A stretch of 45,470 bases of DNA from an archaeon (lineage in GTDB: Archaea > Thermoproteota > Nitrososphaeria > Nitrososphaerales > CADDZS01). This document shows positions 15,075 through 23,666 of this stretch, piece after piece; the first letter of the stretch is position 1, and each line of letters starts with the position of its first letter. The position numbers and the translations under genes are program-made. The stretch is from assembly GCA_029850555.1 (NCBI GenBank), contig JARCRS010000152.1, positions 1 through 45,470 of the forward strand, in the 5' to 3' direction. A model generated the notes under the pieces. The model was not told the DNA's origin and ran no database searches. It saw nothing but the letters and a program-made list of their open reading frames with translations.

Positions 15075-17533
15075 GCATTCTTCAACCAGGACAACTCTCA
15101 TCTCCTATGTCTTCGACTTCAAGTCTTATTCAGATCCAAAAGCCCGCACGAAAACATGCGATAGGCGAGCCTCTTAGAACGAAAGAGGCCGCACGGCACA
15201 TAAGAGGAAACGGCCGCTTTGTTGATGACATCCGTATCCCAAATCTTGCTTATGCGGCAATTCTTCGAAGCCCATATGCACATGCTCTGATAAAGAGCAT
15301 AGATTATTCTAAAGCATTGATGATCTCTGGTGTCCTAGGTATAGTGACCCCAGAAGACGTAGTGAAAATGTCCGATCCACTTCCTCAAATGACTGTTGCC
15401 CCAGCCTCAAATGTCAAAGACTACCCTATCGCATACGGTAAGGTCAGGTATGTTGGGGAACCGATAGCGCTTGTAGTTGCCGAATCAAGATACGTCGCCG
15501 AAGATGCGATCGAGGCCATTACGGTAGAATATGAAAGACTCGAACCGGTAATTGACGCCGAGAAAGCTTTCTATTCCAAAGAAGTGCTTGTACATGAGGA
15601 AATTGGAACAAACATCATGGCTCATATCTTCTACGACTACGGAGATATCAATAGAGCAATCAGTCAAGCCGATCGAGTTCTTAACGAAAAGATTCATTTT
15701 CACAGATTCAGCTCCACTCCTCTTGAACCGAACGCAGTCGTAGCAGATTACAATTCTCGCGAGGAATACCTGACTGTTTGGTGCAACAACCAAGAGCCTT
15801 CCTTCATGCTTCCGCAATTTAACAGTGCTCTTCGTCTTCCATATGATAAGATGCGTTTCATCACGATGGACATTGGAGGAGGATTTGGGTGCAAAATCAC
15901 AAACTATGTGTATGTGATTCTGATCTCGCTCGCTTCTATGAAGATCGGAAGGCCTGTAAGTTGGGTCGAGTCGCGGACCGAGCATCTTCTGGCTTCCAGT
16001 CATGGCGCTGAAAGAATCTTCGACGTTCAAGTCCCGATCAAAAATGATGGTACGGTTCTAGGATTAAAAATCAAGAGCATTGATGATGATGGAGCTTTTG
16101 CTCGCCACGAGCCAGCGGGATTAACAGTATGGGCACAGGTGGTGCCCGGAGCGTACAAAATCAAGAATATTCAGAATGATATGTACGCAGTATTCACGAA
16201 CAAATGCCCCGCAGGGCCAAACAGAGGATTTGCTCGCGCTCCACATCTTTTCATGATTGAACGGATTATGGATATCGTTGCAAAGGAGCTTAACATGGAT
16301 CCTTCAGAAGTAAGGATGCGGAATTTTATTGCAAAGAAAAGTCAGCCTTATACAACGCCCAATGGTTGTGTCTACGACGATGGCGATTACCCAAAAAGTC
16401 TCGAGATGGTCCTAGACGCTTTGGGCTATGACGAATGGAGACATAGACAAAAAGAGTTACTGAAGGATGGTCGCGTGATCGGGATCGGTCTTGCTACTAC
16501 TCTAGACTCTGGCGCTCCGAATTTTGGCCAGGTGAAAATGCTAAACCCAAGACTTCCTCTGATCGGAAATACCGAAGCATGTCTTTTGCAGCTCACACCA
16601 GATGGCCGCTTTGTTGTGAAGCTTGGAACAGTCCCCCAAGGTCAATCACACGAGACTGTAACTAGTCAGATTGTGTCAGATGTTTTCGATATTCCAGCAG
16701 AAATAGTTCATGTGGCGACTGGTTTTGATTCAGCATCTCACCCCTACACAATGCACTCAGGAACGTATGGTAGCCGCTTTGCTGCCATGGGTGGCGGATC
16801 CGTCTATGGAGCTTCTTTGAAACTCAGAGAGAAGGTTCTATTGATCGGGGCGCATTTGCTAGGCGAAAATGTAAACAATGTCGAGTTGATCGGCGGAAAC
16901 GTCCAATCAAAAAGTGACCCTTCAAAGACCATCACTCTAAAGCGTCTCGCGCGAACTGTATACGGTATGCCCGCGTTGATGCCCCCTGGGATGGATCAGG
17001 GCCTTTGGACAATCCATGTGTATTATAATGGCCTTATTGCTCCTGATGAAAGAAAAATTGCAAATCTAGCACTTACGTACTCTTATCAGAGCCACGGGGT
17101 GGTTGGAGAGTTGGATAGGGAAACAGGCAAGTTCAAGATTTTGAAATATGTCATTGTTGATGATGCAGGGAGAATAATCAATCCTCTCGTTGTAGAGGGT
17201 CAGATACATGGAGCTGCAAATCATGGGATAGCTGCCGCTCTCTTTGAGGAATTCAAGTACAGCGTAGATGGGCAACTGGAAGCCTCGACTTTTGTTGATT
17301 ATCTCGCACCAGCGTCTGTAGACGTTCCCTCTCTAGAGGTCAGTCACATCGGGATCCCTTCTCCTTTCGCGCCGCTCGGAGCCAAGGGGGTGGGCGAAGG
17401 CGGAGGAACAGCTCATGTTGCTGTAATCAACGCGGTTAATGATGCCCTAAATACCTACAATACAGTCCTCAAGAAATCGATTGCTCCGCCTGAGGCTGTA
17501 TTCAAGCTGATTGTTGGCTCTAGTAAGCAGTAA
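15068..17533 (+). CDS. Xanthine dehydrogenase/aldehyde oxidase family molybdenum-binding large subunit
   Basis: Catalytic subunit of a molybdenum hydroxylase, 821 residues. It has the N-terminal hammerhead (RGNGRFVDDIRIPNLAYAA, ILRSPYAHALIKSID), the pterin-binding loop IGGGFGCK at about 269-276, PAGPNRGFARAPH in the core and the catalytic Glu777 in AKGVGEGGG. The AYxCSFR loop of true aerobic CO dehydrogenase is not seen, so the substrate is probably an aldehyde, purine or N-heterocycle. The usual FAD and 2Fe-2S subunits are not adjacent. Start is TTG 15068 or ATG 15107; the TTG lies in an inverted repeat, which favours the ATG. Confidence 0.92.
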   Translation: MLSILQPGQLSSPMSSTSSLIQIQKPARKHAIGEPLRTKEAARHIRGNGRFVDDIRIPNLAYAAILRSPYAHALIKSIDYSKALMISGVLGIVTPEDVVKMSDPLPQMTVAPASNVKDYPIAYGKVRYVGEPIALVVAESRYVAEDAIEAITVEYERLEPVIDAEKAFYSKEVLVHEEIGTNIMAHIFYDYGDINRAISQADRVLNEKIHFHRFSSTPLEPNAVVADYNSREEYLTVWCNNQEPSFMLPQFNSALRLPYDKMRFITMDIGGGFGCKITNYVYVILISLASMKIGRPVSWVESRTEHLLASSHGAERIFDVQVPIKNDGTVLGLKIKSIDDDGAFARHEPAGLTVWAQVVPGAYKIKNIQNDMYAVFTNKCPAGPNRGFARAPHLFMIERIMDIVAKELNMDPSEVRMRNFIAKKSQPYTTPNGCVYDDGDYPKSLEMVLDALGYDEWRHRQKELLKDGRVIGIGLATTLDSGAPNFGQVKMLNPRLPLIGNTEACLLQLTPDGRFVVKLGTVPQGQSHETVTSQIVSDVFDIPAEIVHVATGFDSASHPYTMHSGTYGSRFAAMGGGSVYGASLKLREKVLLIGAHLLGENVNNVELIGGNVQSKSDPSKTITLKRLARTVYGMPALMPPGMDQGLWTIHVYYNGLIAPDERKIANLALTYSYQSHGVVGELDRETGKFKILKYVIVDDAGRIINPLVVEGQIHGAANHGIAAALFEEFKYSVDGQLEASTFVDYLAPASVDVPSLEVSHIGIPSPFAPLGAKGVGEGGGTAHVAVINAVNDALNTYNTVLKKSIAPPEAVFKLIVGSSKQ

Positions 17534-17539
17534 GTAATC

Positions 17540-18337
17540 CTACTCGCCGACGAATTTTGGCTCTCTCTTTTCCTTAAAGAAGGCCGTTATTCCTTCTTTG
17601 AGATCTTTTGTGTGAAACATTGCAATCGACTCTCGTAATTGATATTCCATCCCTTCATCAAGTGGCATTTCAGATCCGAAATTAACGCAAGCCTTAGCAG
17701 CTCCGATAGCTAAGGGAGCTTTCTTTGCTATCTTTGTTGCAATTGTGAGTGATTCTTCAAGTAGCCTTTCAGGCGGCACGACGCGATTCACGATTCCGAT
17801 TCGATAACCTTCGGCCGAGCTAATCCACTCACCAAGGAATAGTAGTTCCTTTGCAACGTACTTTCCCACGACTCTTGGTAGTCTGATCGTGATTCCAGCA
17901 CCAGGAGAGACACCTATGCCGGTCTCAGGAAGTCCGAATTTAGCATCCTCAGACGCCACCACTAGATCGACAGATTGAATAGTTTCAATGTTTGCGTAAC
18001 CGTTCACTGCGGCAATCACGGGCTTTCTCATTTTCTCCATCTTTCTCCAGAGCTCAAGATTATCCCTCTGAAACTTCTCGGTTTGCTCGATTGTGTTTGA
18101 GAGAAACTCACTTGTATCTCCGCCGACACAATAGGTCTTTCCCTTCGCCGCAATTATTACTGCTCTAACGCTTCTGTCATTAGCTATCGCATCGAAAGCT
18201 CTCGTGAATTCCTGAACCATGTTGTACGTCATGGCGTTACGCTTTTCAGGCCTATTGTAGTAGAGAATGACAGTTGAGTCTTTTTGCTCGTACACAATTT
18301 CTTTGAACTCTGATGGTCCAGTTTCGATTGATTGCAT
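17540..18337 (-). CDS. Enoyl-CoA hydratase/isomerase family protein with altered oxyanion loop
   Basis: A 265-residue crotonase-fold protein. The first half is typical (RPEKRNAMTYNMVQEF, YCVGGDTSEF). Where the family has GYALGGGCELALACD, this protein reads GYANIETIQSVD (113-124): about three residues are gone, including the Gly-Gly-Gly of the oxyanion hole, while Glu118 aligns with the first catalytic Glu. The second, Glu138 in LPETGIGVSPGAG, is kept. The altered loop may change or abolish hydratase activity. It lies in the acyl-CoA catabolic block, downstream of a uracil-DNA glycosylase gene on the same strand. Confidence 0.9.
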   Translation of the reverse strand: MQSIETGPSEFKEIVYEQKDSTVILYYNRPEKRNAMTYNMVQEFTRAFDAIANDRSVRAVIIAAKGKTYCVGGDTSEFLSNTIEQTEKFQRDNLELWRKMEKMRKPVIAAVNGYANIETIQSVDLVVASEDAKFGLPETGIGVSPGAGITIRLPRVVGKYVAKELLFLGEWISSAEGYRIGIVNRVVPPERLLEESLTIATKIAKKAPLAIGAAKACVNFGSEMPLDEGMEYQLRESIAMFHTKDLKEGITAFFKEKREPKFVGE

Positions 18338-18362
18338 GTATAGTCTCTTTCCCTTCGAGAAA

Positions 18363-18377
18363 CCAAGCGAAATATAA
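18363..18377 (-). promoter_or_regulatory. Candidate TATA box of the crotonase gene
   Basis: On the minus strand CTTTATATTTCG lies about 30-40 bases before the ATG at 18337, so the crotonase can be transcribed separately from the glycosylase gene upstream. Confidence 0.4.
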
Positions 18378-18411
18378 AGAATAGAGAAATGCGTATTGTC
18401 TTGCTTTAACT

Positions 18412-19104
18412 CTAGAGCAATTTTCTGACGTCCCTAAGGACTTTCAAAAACATCTTACTCGTGAGTTTTCCCGTTTGCGTATTCCTTGGACTGGGATGGT
18501 ACGATGCAAAGATAGTTGGGAAGTTCTTTGCGATTTTGTACTTCTTGCCATGATGAAACTCGAACCGACCGTTGATTTCGTATCGGCATCTTGCAAAATG
18601 GATTACGGAATCGAATGCGACTTTACCCAGTGCAAGTATCGCCTTGGGATTTTCTAGCATGTCAAATTCTCTTGCAAGAAATTGAGAACAATTTTCGACC
18701 TCGCGGGGTTTTAGCTTGTTATCTGGCGGAACGCAATGGGCCGCTGCCGTAATGTAACAGTCAATCAGTTTTTGACCGTCATCTATATTATCCGAGATTG
18801 GCTGGTTCACGAATCCAGCGGTGTAAAGATGCAAGAATAGAAATTTTGCGCTCCCGTCACCGGTAAACATTCTACCAGTTCGATTTCCTCCGTGTGCAGC
18901 CGGAGCGAGACCGATAATCACGAGTCTTGCATCGAGAGGTCCGTTGCTCGGTACTGGTCTTCCCCAGTAATTGAAATCCCTGAATTGTTTCCTTTTTTCT
19001 CGAGCAACTTCCTTTCTGAAACTCACAAGTCTCGGGCACTTTTCACAGTTTATGATTTCGTTCTGAAGAACTTTCCAGACAGTCAGCGAATTTGTGGAGA
19101 CCAC
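18412..19104 (-). CDS. udgB: Uracil-DNA glycosylase, family 5 (UDGb type)
   Basis: Removes uracil and other deaminated bases from DNA. The motif GLAPAAHGGNRTGRMFTGD (residues about 65-83) is the hallmark of family 5, and SYHPSPRNTQTG near the C-terminus is the second active-site motif. An N-terminal CEKC (20-23) with later cysteines would bind an iron-sulphur cluster. I start at GTG 19104 because GGAGAGG sits six bases upstream, giving 230 residues; the longer open frame to 19233 would run back into the upstream acyl-CoA dehydrogenase gene. It begins 37 bases after that gene's stop, so it is probably cotranscribed with the two dehydrogenases. Confidence 0.93.
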   Translation of the reverse strand: MVSTNSLTVWKVLQNEIINCEKCPRLVSFRKEVAREKRKQFRDFNYWGRPVPSNGPLDARLVIIGLAPAAHGGNRTGRMFTGDGSAKFLFLHLYTAGFVNQPISDNIDDGQKLIDCYITAAAHCVPPDNKLKPREVENCSQFLAREFDMLENPKAILALGKVAFDSVIHFARCRYEINGRFEFHHGKKYKIAKNFPTIFASYHPSPRNTQTGKLTSKMFLKVLRDVRKLL

Positions 19105-19141
19105 GATGCCCCTCTCCAGAGCTTTCAACGTTAAAAAAAAT

Positions 19142-20308
19142 TCAATACGACTTTGGCAATCCAAGTGATCTCTCGGCGATTGAAGCCAAGAGGAGTTCCT
19201 CTGAAACGGGATGCACTTTGTGTGCACGAACATCCCGCCAGAACCTCTCTACGTCATAATCCTTGTAATAACCATGACCTCCAAGAGTTTGTAGAGCTCG
19301 ATCTGTTGCGGCAGAGGCTGCGCTAGTCGAACAAAGGAGAGCGTAGGCGGCCTCGCTTGCAAAATTCTTGCCTTGATCGGCAAGTGAAGCAGCCTTAAGC
19401 GAAAGCACTTCAGCAACTTCAAGTTGGGCTGCTGCGTCAGCGAGAGGAAACTGGATTCCTTGGTTTGAGCCAATTACTTTTCCGAAGACAGTTCGCTTCT
19501 TAGCCCAATCGGAAGCTTGTTTCAATGCTAATTTTCCTGTACCGACTAGCGAAGCGGCCGTAAGGACTCGATCTAGATTGAAAATTTCGATGATATCGTA
19601 CCAAGCCTTTCCAAGATCTCCGATGAGGTTCGATTCTTCCACCATTAGATCCTGAAAATCAATAGTAAAGCTATTCACAAAGTTCATTCCCAAACGCTCG
19701 AGTTTCTTCTTCTTTAGTGCAGAATTGTCTGCATCAACGAGAAACATGGAAACACCGAGTGATCTTTTGAGAAAAGAATCAGGTTTGGAAGTTCTTGCAA
19801 AGATGACAAGATAATCAGCCAAATCCGCATTGGTTACAAATGTCTTCGAACCGCTGAGAGCGTATTTCCCAGATTGCACGAGCGTTGCCCTTGTCTCGAT
19901 CGAAGAAGCGTCGAAACCTGTGAGCTCCTCGGCAAGCGCAATTGAAATCTTGAGTTCTCCCTTTGCCAACTTCGGAAGAAGGCTCTTCTTTTGCCCTTCG
20001 GTTCCGTGTCGCGAGAAAATCTCTGCGACAAGAGAGCCACTAAGATAAAGATATGATCCGAGACCTGAAAAGTGCTCAGATGTCTCCTCTACAGCTAGAA
20101 GAAGATCTAGAATTCCCCTTTCCATTCCGTCCCATTTTTTTTCAATTATTATTCCAAAAAGTCCTGCTCTGGCTAGAGAATTCCAATACTCGTAAGGAAA
20201 TTGTCCTTCTTGGTCAATTTGTCTCCAGTAAGAAACATCATATTTCGATGAGGCACTACGTACTTGCTCTCTGATACTATCGTTAATGGAGAAATCCAAC
20301 CCGATCAA
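19142..20308 (-). CDS. Acyl-CoA dehydrogenase, second of an overlapping pair
   Basis: A flavoprotein of 388 residues that introduces a double bond into an acyl-CoA ester. Family signs are ISIALAEELTGFDASSIETRA (flavin/substrate region), KRTVFGKVIGSNQGIQFPLAD and LQTLGGHGYYKDYDVERFWRD. At the C-terminal position of the usual catalytic Glu (YEGT), the sequence reads VHPVSEEL, so the base must come from elsewhere or activity sits in the partner. Its start overlaps the upstream dehydrogenase stop by four bases, which indicates translational coupling and probably a heteromeric enzyme. Confidence 0.93.
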   Translation of the reverse strand: MIGLDFSINDSIREQVRSASSKYDVSYWRQIDQEGQFPYEYWNSLARAGLFGIIIEKKWDGMERGILDLLLAVEETSEHFSGLGSYLYLSGSLVAEIFSRHGTEGQKKSLLPKLAKGELKISIALAEELTGFDASSIETRATLVQSGKYALSGSKTFVTNADLADYLVIFARTSKPDSFLKRSLGVSMFLVDADNSALKKKKLERLGMNFVNSFTIDFQDLMVEESNLIGDLGKAWYDIIEIFNLDRVLTAASLVGTGKLALKQASDWAKKRTVFGKVIGSNQGIQFPLADAAAQLEVAEVLSLKAASLADQGKNFASEAAYALLCSTSAASAATDRALQTLGGHGYYKDYDVERFWRDVRAHKVHPVSEELLLASIAERSLGLPKSY

Positions 20309-21513
20309 TAGCTCCTTGGCAGGCCCAACATACGTTGACCTAAGAAATTCAAAACCATCTCTTCGGGGACAGGCCCAGTTCTGAACAGACGGCTGTCTCG
20401 CCAGTGTCTTTCGATATCAGAGCTCTTCGCAAAGCCCAATCCACCATACGTTTGGATGGCTCTGTCTGATGCGAAAAACGCTGCTCTTGCCCCCATATAC
20501 GCGGCTATATTCGCAGAAATCGCGCAATCCCTAGAATTGTCAAACTCCCATGCTGCCCTTTGTGTTATAGCCCATGCGCCCTCAAGATCAGCTTTCGATT
20601 TGGCCAAGGGAAATTGAATTCCTTGATTCGAACCGATAGGACGTGAAAACACATGCCTTGATTTAGCATAATCACAGGCCTTCTCCAATACAAGTTGGCC
20701 CAGTCCCACGCTCATTGAGGCTGTTGATATCCTCTCTGCATTCAATAAAGCAGGTAAAAGCTCCCAACCTTTGTCTAATTTTCCCAAGATATTTTCAGAA
20801 GGCACGTAGACATTATCGAAGAAAACCTCGTTCGACCCCAAGGACCGCATCGAGAGGTCTTCGATTCGCTTCTTTCTGATTTCTCCATGTCTTAGGTTAT
20901 TTGTTTCCACAAGGAATAACGTGAGTCCATCCGTTCGCCTGGTTGCCCGATCCTTCGGAGTCGTTCTTGTTACGACGTTCATTAATGTCGCTTCGTGAGC
21001 AAGCGTTATCCAGATTTTTCCACCATTTATAACAAAGCCATCACCTTCTCTCGTTGCCGTGGTAGTGATATCAAGTGTATTAACTCCAGCGCTCGGCTCC
21101 GTAAGACAAAACGACATTACGTGCTTACCCATAGCTAGATCTTTTAGCAAACGGCTCCTGAGAGGTTCTGATGCGAAGCTCTTGATTGTCTGAATCGCAA
21201 AGACGCAGATGGCCATGATTATGTCCGAGGCCGCCATTCCAGATTTTTTCGCGACCTCGTTCATCACAATGGAAGTATCGACCATTCCGAGGGCTGTGCC
21301 TCCAAGCTCGGCTGGGACATTCAAATTGAACCAACCGTCCCTAGCCAAGGCCTCGAAATACTCTCGAGGAAACTCGCCATCCGAATCTCTTTTTCGCCAA
21401 TATTCGTCGTCGAACTTGCTCGCGAGTGAGCCTACGGTTTGGCGAAGCAGTTTCTGTTCTTCTGTCTCTTCAAAGCTTAGCAAAAGATGAACTAGATGAA
21501 ACTCGCTTACCAT
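20305..21513 (-). CDS. Acyl-CoA dehydrogenase, first of an overlapping pair
   Basis: A 402-residue acyl-CoA dehydrogenase, first gene of the minus-strand run dehydrogenase-dehydrogenase-glycosylase. Motifs include FCLTEPSAGVNTLDITTTA (flavin region), RHVFSRPIGSNQGIQFPLAK and IQTYGGLGFAKSSDIERHWR. The canonical YEGT catalytic Glu is again replaced (RTGPVPEEMV). The N-terminal MVSEFHLVHLL may be an extension; the real start could be a few codons later. Tandem paired dehydrogenases with four-base overlap are known to form alpha2beta2 enzymes in steroid side-chain degradation; that parallel is inference. Confidence 0.93.
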   Translation of the reverse strand: MVSEFHLVHLLLSFEETEEQKLLRQTVGSLASKFDDEYWRKRDSDGEFPREYFEALARDGWFNLNVPAELGGTALGMVDTSIVMNEVAKKSGMAASDIIMAICVFAIQTIKSFASEPLRSRLLKDLAMGKHVMSFCLTEPSAGVNTLDITTTATREGDGFVINGGKIWITLAHEATLMNVVTRTTPKDRATRRTDGLTLFLVETNNLRHGEIRKKRIEDLSMRSLGSNEVFFDNVYVPSENILGKLDKGWELLPALLNAERISTASMSVGLGQLVLEKACDYAKSRHVFSRPIGSNQGIQFPLAKSKADLEGAWAITQRAAWEFDNSRDCAISANIAAYMGARAAFFASDRAIQTYGGLGFAKSSDIERHWRDSRLFRTGPVPEEMVLNFLGQRMLGLPRSY

Positions 21514-21582
21514 GGATAAGAGGTTTATCCGAAGTCTGGTTTCATTAAGATGTTGAAAGAAGAGATTTTGCCTTTGCGCAAT

Positions 21583-21962
21583 CTACTCGTTTAGAAAATA
21601 GAGCCATGTGTCAAACAATGCAAGGGAGCTGAATCTCAACGTTTTCGAGTCCACGACGGACAATCCTTTGGAATTGATTGCAAGAGTGGAGATTCCACTT
21701 CCTTCAAACCTTGCATCTCCGGCAGAAATCACAACATGAGTGACTTTTCTGTTCTTTACCCCTCGAAATAGATACAGCTACAATAGAGTGCAACGATCAA
21801 GAAGATCATTAGCAGCGAGGTGACGAATGTGAATGAAATTATGACAAGAGGGGCAACAATTAATGGTATGAAAATAACCAGGGTGACAAAAATCAGAAGA
21901 TTTGATACTGTGCTCAAGTATTCTATCTTGAATATAGCTTGCCCCCGGCTGGATTCTTTCAA
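21583..21962 (-). pseudogene. Small membrane protein gene split by a one-base frameshift
   Basis: From TTG 21962 the frame encodes 68 residues with two strong membrane helices (LLIFVTLVIFIPLIVAPLV and FVTSLLMIFLIVALY) and stops at 21756. Just before the stop is a run of four G (21759-21762 as CCCC on the plus strand). One extra G would continue the frame through VKNRKVTHVVISAGDARFEG to a stop at 21583, giving about 125 residues: two helices and a soluble tail of protein-like composition. I cannot tell a natural frameshift from a sequence error. No homologue is recognised. The remaining gap sequence between 21514 and 22102 shows no other gene. Confidence 0.4.
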
Positions 21963-22039
21963 CAGACAATGATGAGCCTTCTCTCGATTAAGAACGCCAT
22001 ACTGTCTTATTTAACAGCCGTCAAAGCGAGGTATTCAGA

Positions 22040-22056
22040 GAGGATTTTTAACTTAG
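22040..22056 (+). promoter_or_regulatory. Candidate TATA box of the NTF2-like gene
   Basis: GGATTTTTAACTTAG lies about 50-60 bases before the ATG at 22103 and is the best TATA-like sequence before the plus-strand gene. Confidence 0.35.
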
Positions 22057-22102
22057 ATGATAGGCGGAGGATATCAGCTGATCTAGAGTCTTAAATCAGC
22101 CA

Positions 22103-22639
22103 ATGTCTTCGATCCTGAATTTCAAAAAGGCAATGGGAGAAAATGATGCGCGGATGAGCACTCACCAGTGGACAAAAGAGCAGCTCCGGAGACAAGTCAA
22201 GAACGCTATCTATCGGGTCTTTGATGCTGCGAAGAATAGGGATTTTGGAGTGCTTGCCGCAATGCACTATCCCGATGAGGATCTCTTTTCCAAGTTTGAT
22301 GACAGCTCTCCCTACAAAAGACAGTCTTTGAGTCAGGCTTTGATGCATGAAGAAGTAGCATATTCTAATATCACCGACTTTAATTACAAAATCGAGGAAC
22401 TCAAAATCGACCTTCTCAGCGAATCGGTTGCGATAGCGACGTTTCAATTGGAAACAGGCGGCTTGTTTGTTAATGACTACCGATTCGAGGGCAGCCCCGC
22501 CCGATCAAAAACTCGAGTGTCGATGGTTTTTCTCTGGAAGGATGATCATTGGGTCATAGTACACGAGCATTTCTCTAGGTTCCCCGAGGACCAGCCGCAC
22601 GAAGAGCGAAAAAAGAAAAGTTCGCAGAGCTCTCAATAA
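22103..22639 (+). CDS. SnoaL/NTF2-like domain protein
   Basis: A 178-residue protein with the cone-shaped NTF2-like fold pattern: an N-terminal helix pair (RRQVKNAIYRVFDAAKNRDF, ALMHEEVAYSN) followed by strands ending in TRVSMVFLWKDDHWVIVHEHFSRFP, the typical last strand of SnoaL/DUF4440 proteins. Members are small isomerases, hydrolases or ligand binders, and the substrate cannot be inferred. The charged tail EERKKKSSQSSQ is probably disordered. The O-methyltransferase gene follows after 56 bases and may share the transcript. The first 15 residues could be an over-extension, with ATG at 22133 as an alternative. Confidence 0.72.
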   Translation: MSSILNFKKAMGENDARMSTHQWTKEQLRRQVKNAIYRVFDAAKNRDFGVLAAMHYPDEDLFSKFDDSSPYKRQSLSQALMHEEVAYSNITDFNYKIEELKIDLLSESVAIATFQLETGGLFVNDYRFEGSPARSKTRVSMVFLWKDDHWVIVHEHFSRFPEDQPHEERKKKSSQSSQ

Positions 22640-22695
22640 TCTACATATCAGGCTCTAAATTAAAAGGCCACAATTACTTAGGGTGATTTGAAACC

Positions 22696-23370
22696 TTGCG
22701 AGTTCCAGAATATCAAATAGGAATTATGGATGAAAGGGTAGAAAAATATCTATCTTCTCTTGCTCGAAAAAGAGACGCCGTGCTTCACGAACTCGAAATC
22801 GATGCGGAGAAGAGATCAGTTCCGATCGTTGGACCTTTGGTTGGTAACGTGATCTCGATAATCCTGAAATCTGCAAACGCTGAGAAAGCCCTCGAAGTTG
22901 GAACAGCGACCGGATACTCTGGCATTTGGATAGCAAGATCCCTTAGCGGAGAGAGGAAGAAGCTGACTACAATTGAGGTTGATCCCAAAATGCGAAGAGA
23001 TGCCGAAGCTAATTTCCAAAAGGCGAAACTTTCAAAATATGTAGAGATTATCGCGGGAAATGCTAGAGCAATTGTCCCAGAACTTGTAAAGAAAAATCTA
23101 GGAGCTTTCGACGCAGTTTTCTTGGATGTCGGAGATAAGACGCTTTACGTGGATCTTTTAGACCCTTGCATCTCGGCGCTGAGGACGGGAGGATTTCTGA
23201 TAGCCGACAACACTCTGTGGGGAGGATCAGTTGCACTTTCGAAAGATAAGAGTCCTGAAACAGTCACAATCAGAAAATTCAATGAACTCGTTTATTCAGA
23301 CAAAAGACTAGAGGCTGCTATTATTCCGCTAAGGGATGGATTCACAGTCGCGTATAAGAAAAATCAATAA
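22696..23370 (+). CDS. SAM-dependent O-methyltransferase (catechol/caffeoyl-CoA type)
   Basis: A 224-residue methyltransferase using S-adenosylmethionine. The binding motif is ALEVGTATGYSGIWIARSL at about residues 56-74, followed by TTIEVDPKM for the acidic ribose contact and FDAVFLDVGDKTLYVDLLD with the metal-contact region of this family, then LIADNTLWGGSV. GGGTGAT at 22681-22687 sits eight bases before TTG 22696 and supports that start over ATG 22726. The methyl acceptor is unknown; members methylate catechol-like hydroxyls with a divalent metal. Confidence 0.92.
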   Translation: MRVPEYQIGIMDERVEKYLSSLARKRDAVLHELEIDAEKRSVPIVGPLVGNVISIILKSANAEKALEVGTATGYSGIWIARSLSGERKKLTTIEVDPKMRRDAEANFQKAKLSKYVEIIAGNARAIVPELVKKNLGAFDAVFLDVGDKTLYVDLLDPCISALRTGGFLIADNTLWGGSVALSKDKSPETVTIRKFNELVYSDKRLEAAIIPLRDGFTVAYKKNQ

Positions 23371-23431
23371 AGCGCAAGTGAAAGCGAACTCTTTCATTCT
23401 CGAGTTTTGGAATAGATTCCGGTCCTAACAC

Positions 23432-23531
23432 GGGGTCGTGGTGTAGCTTGGTCAACATGCGAGCCTCGGGATTGTTTTGTCATGGAAAACGAGAACGCTC
23501 GTGATCGCCGGTCCGAATCCGGCCGACCCCA
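23432..23531 (+). tRNA. tRNA-Pro (CGG) with 25-base intron
   Basis: All arms fold: acceptor GGGGTCG/CGACCCC, D stem GTGT/ACAT, anticodon stem CGAGC/GCTCG, T stem GCCGG/CCGGC with TCCGAAT loop, and discriminator A at 23531. The anticodon loop starts C-T-CGG-G, then an intron at 23471-23495 interrupts after position 37. CTCG (23465-23468) pairs with CGAG (23490-23493) as the four-base central helix, leaving three-base bulges GG|A and AA|C, exactly the bulge-helix-bulge cut by the archaeal splicing endonuclease. The spliced tRNA has 75 bases before CCA, which is not encoded. Confidence 0.95.
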
Positions 23532-23666
23532 TTTAGTGGTTACTTTGTTCGTGGCTTTTTCTACCGTCTGAAACAATACTCTAAGTGAGCGCCACTCTCA
23601 GCGACAACGGAAGTTTAGATAGTTGCTTTTGGTGACATGTTACCAAAGTAGCAGAGAAGAAAGGTA

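Noticed and set aside
15068-17533. Calling the molybdenum hydroxylases aerobic CO dehydrogenase CoxL
   Set aside because: The AYxCSFR active-site loop of true CO dehydrogenase is not visible in either copy, and CoxM/CoxS are absent.
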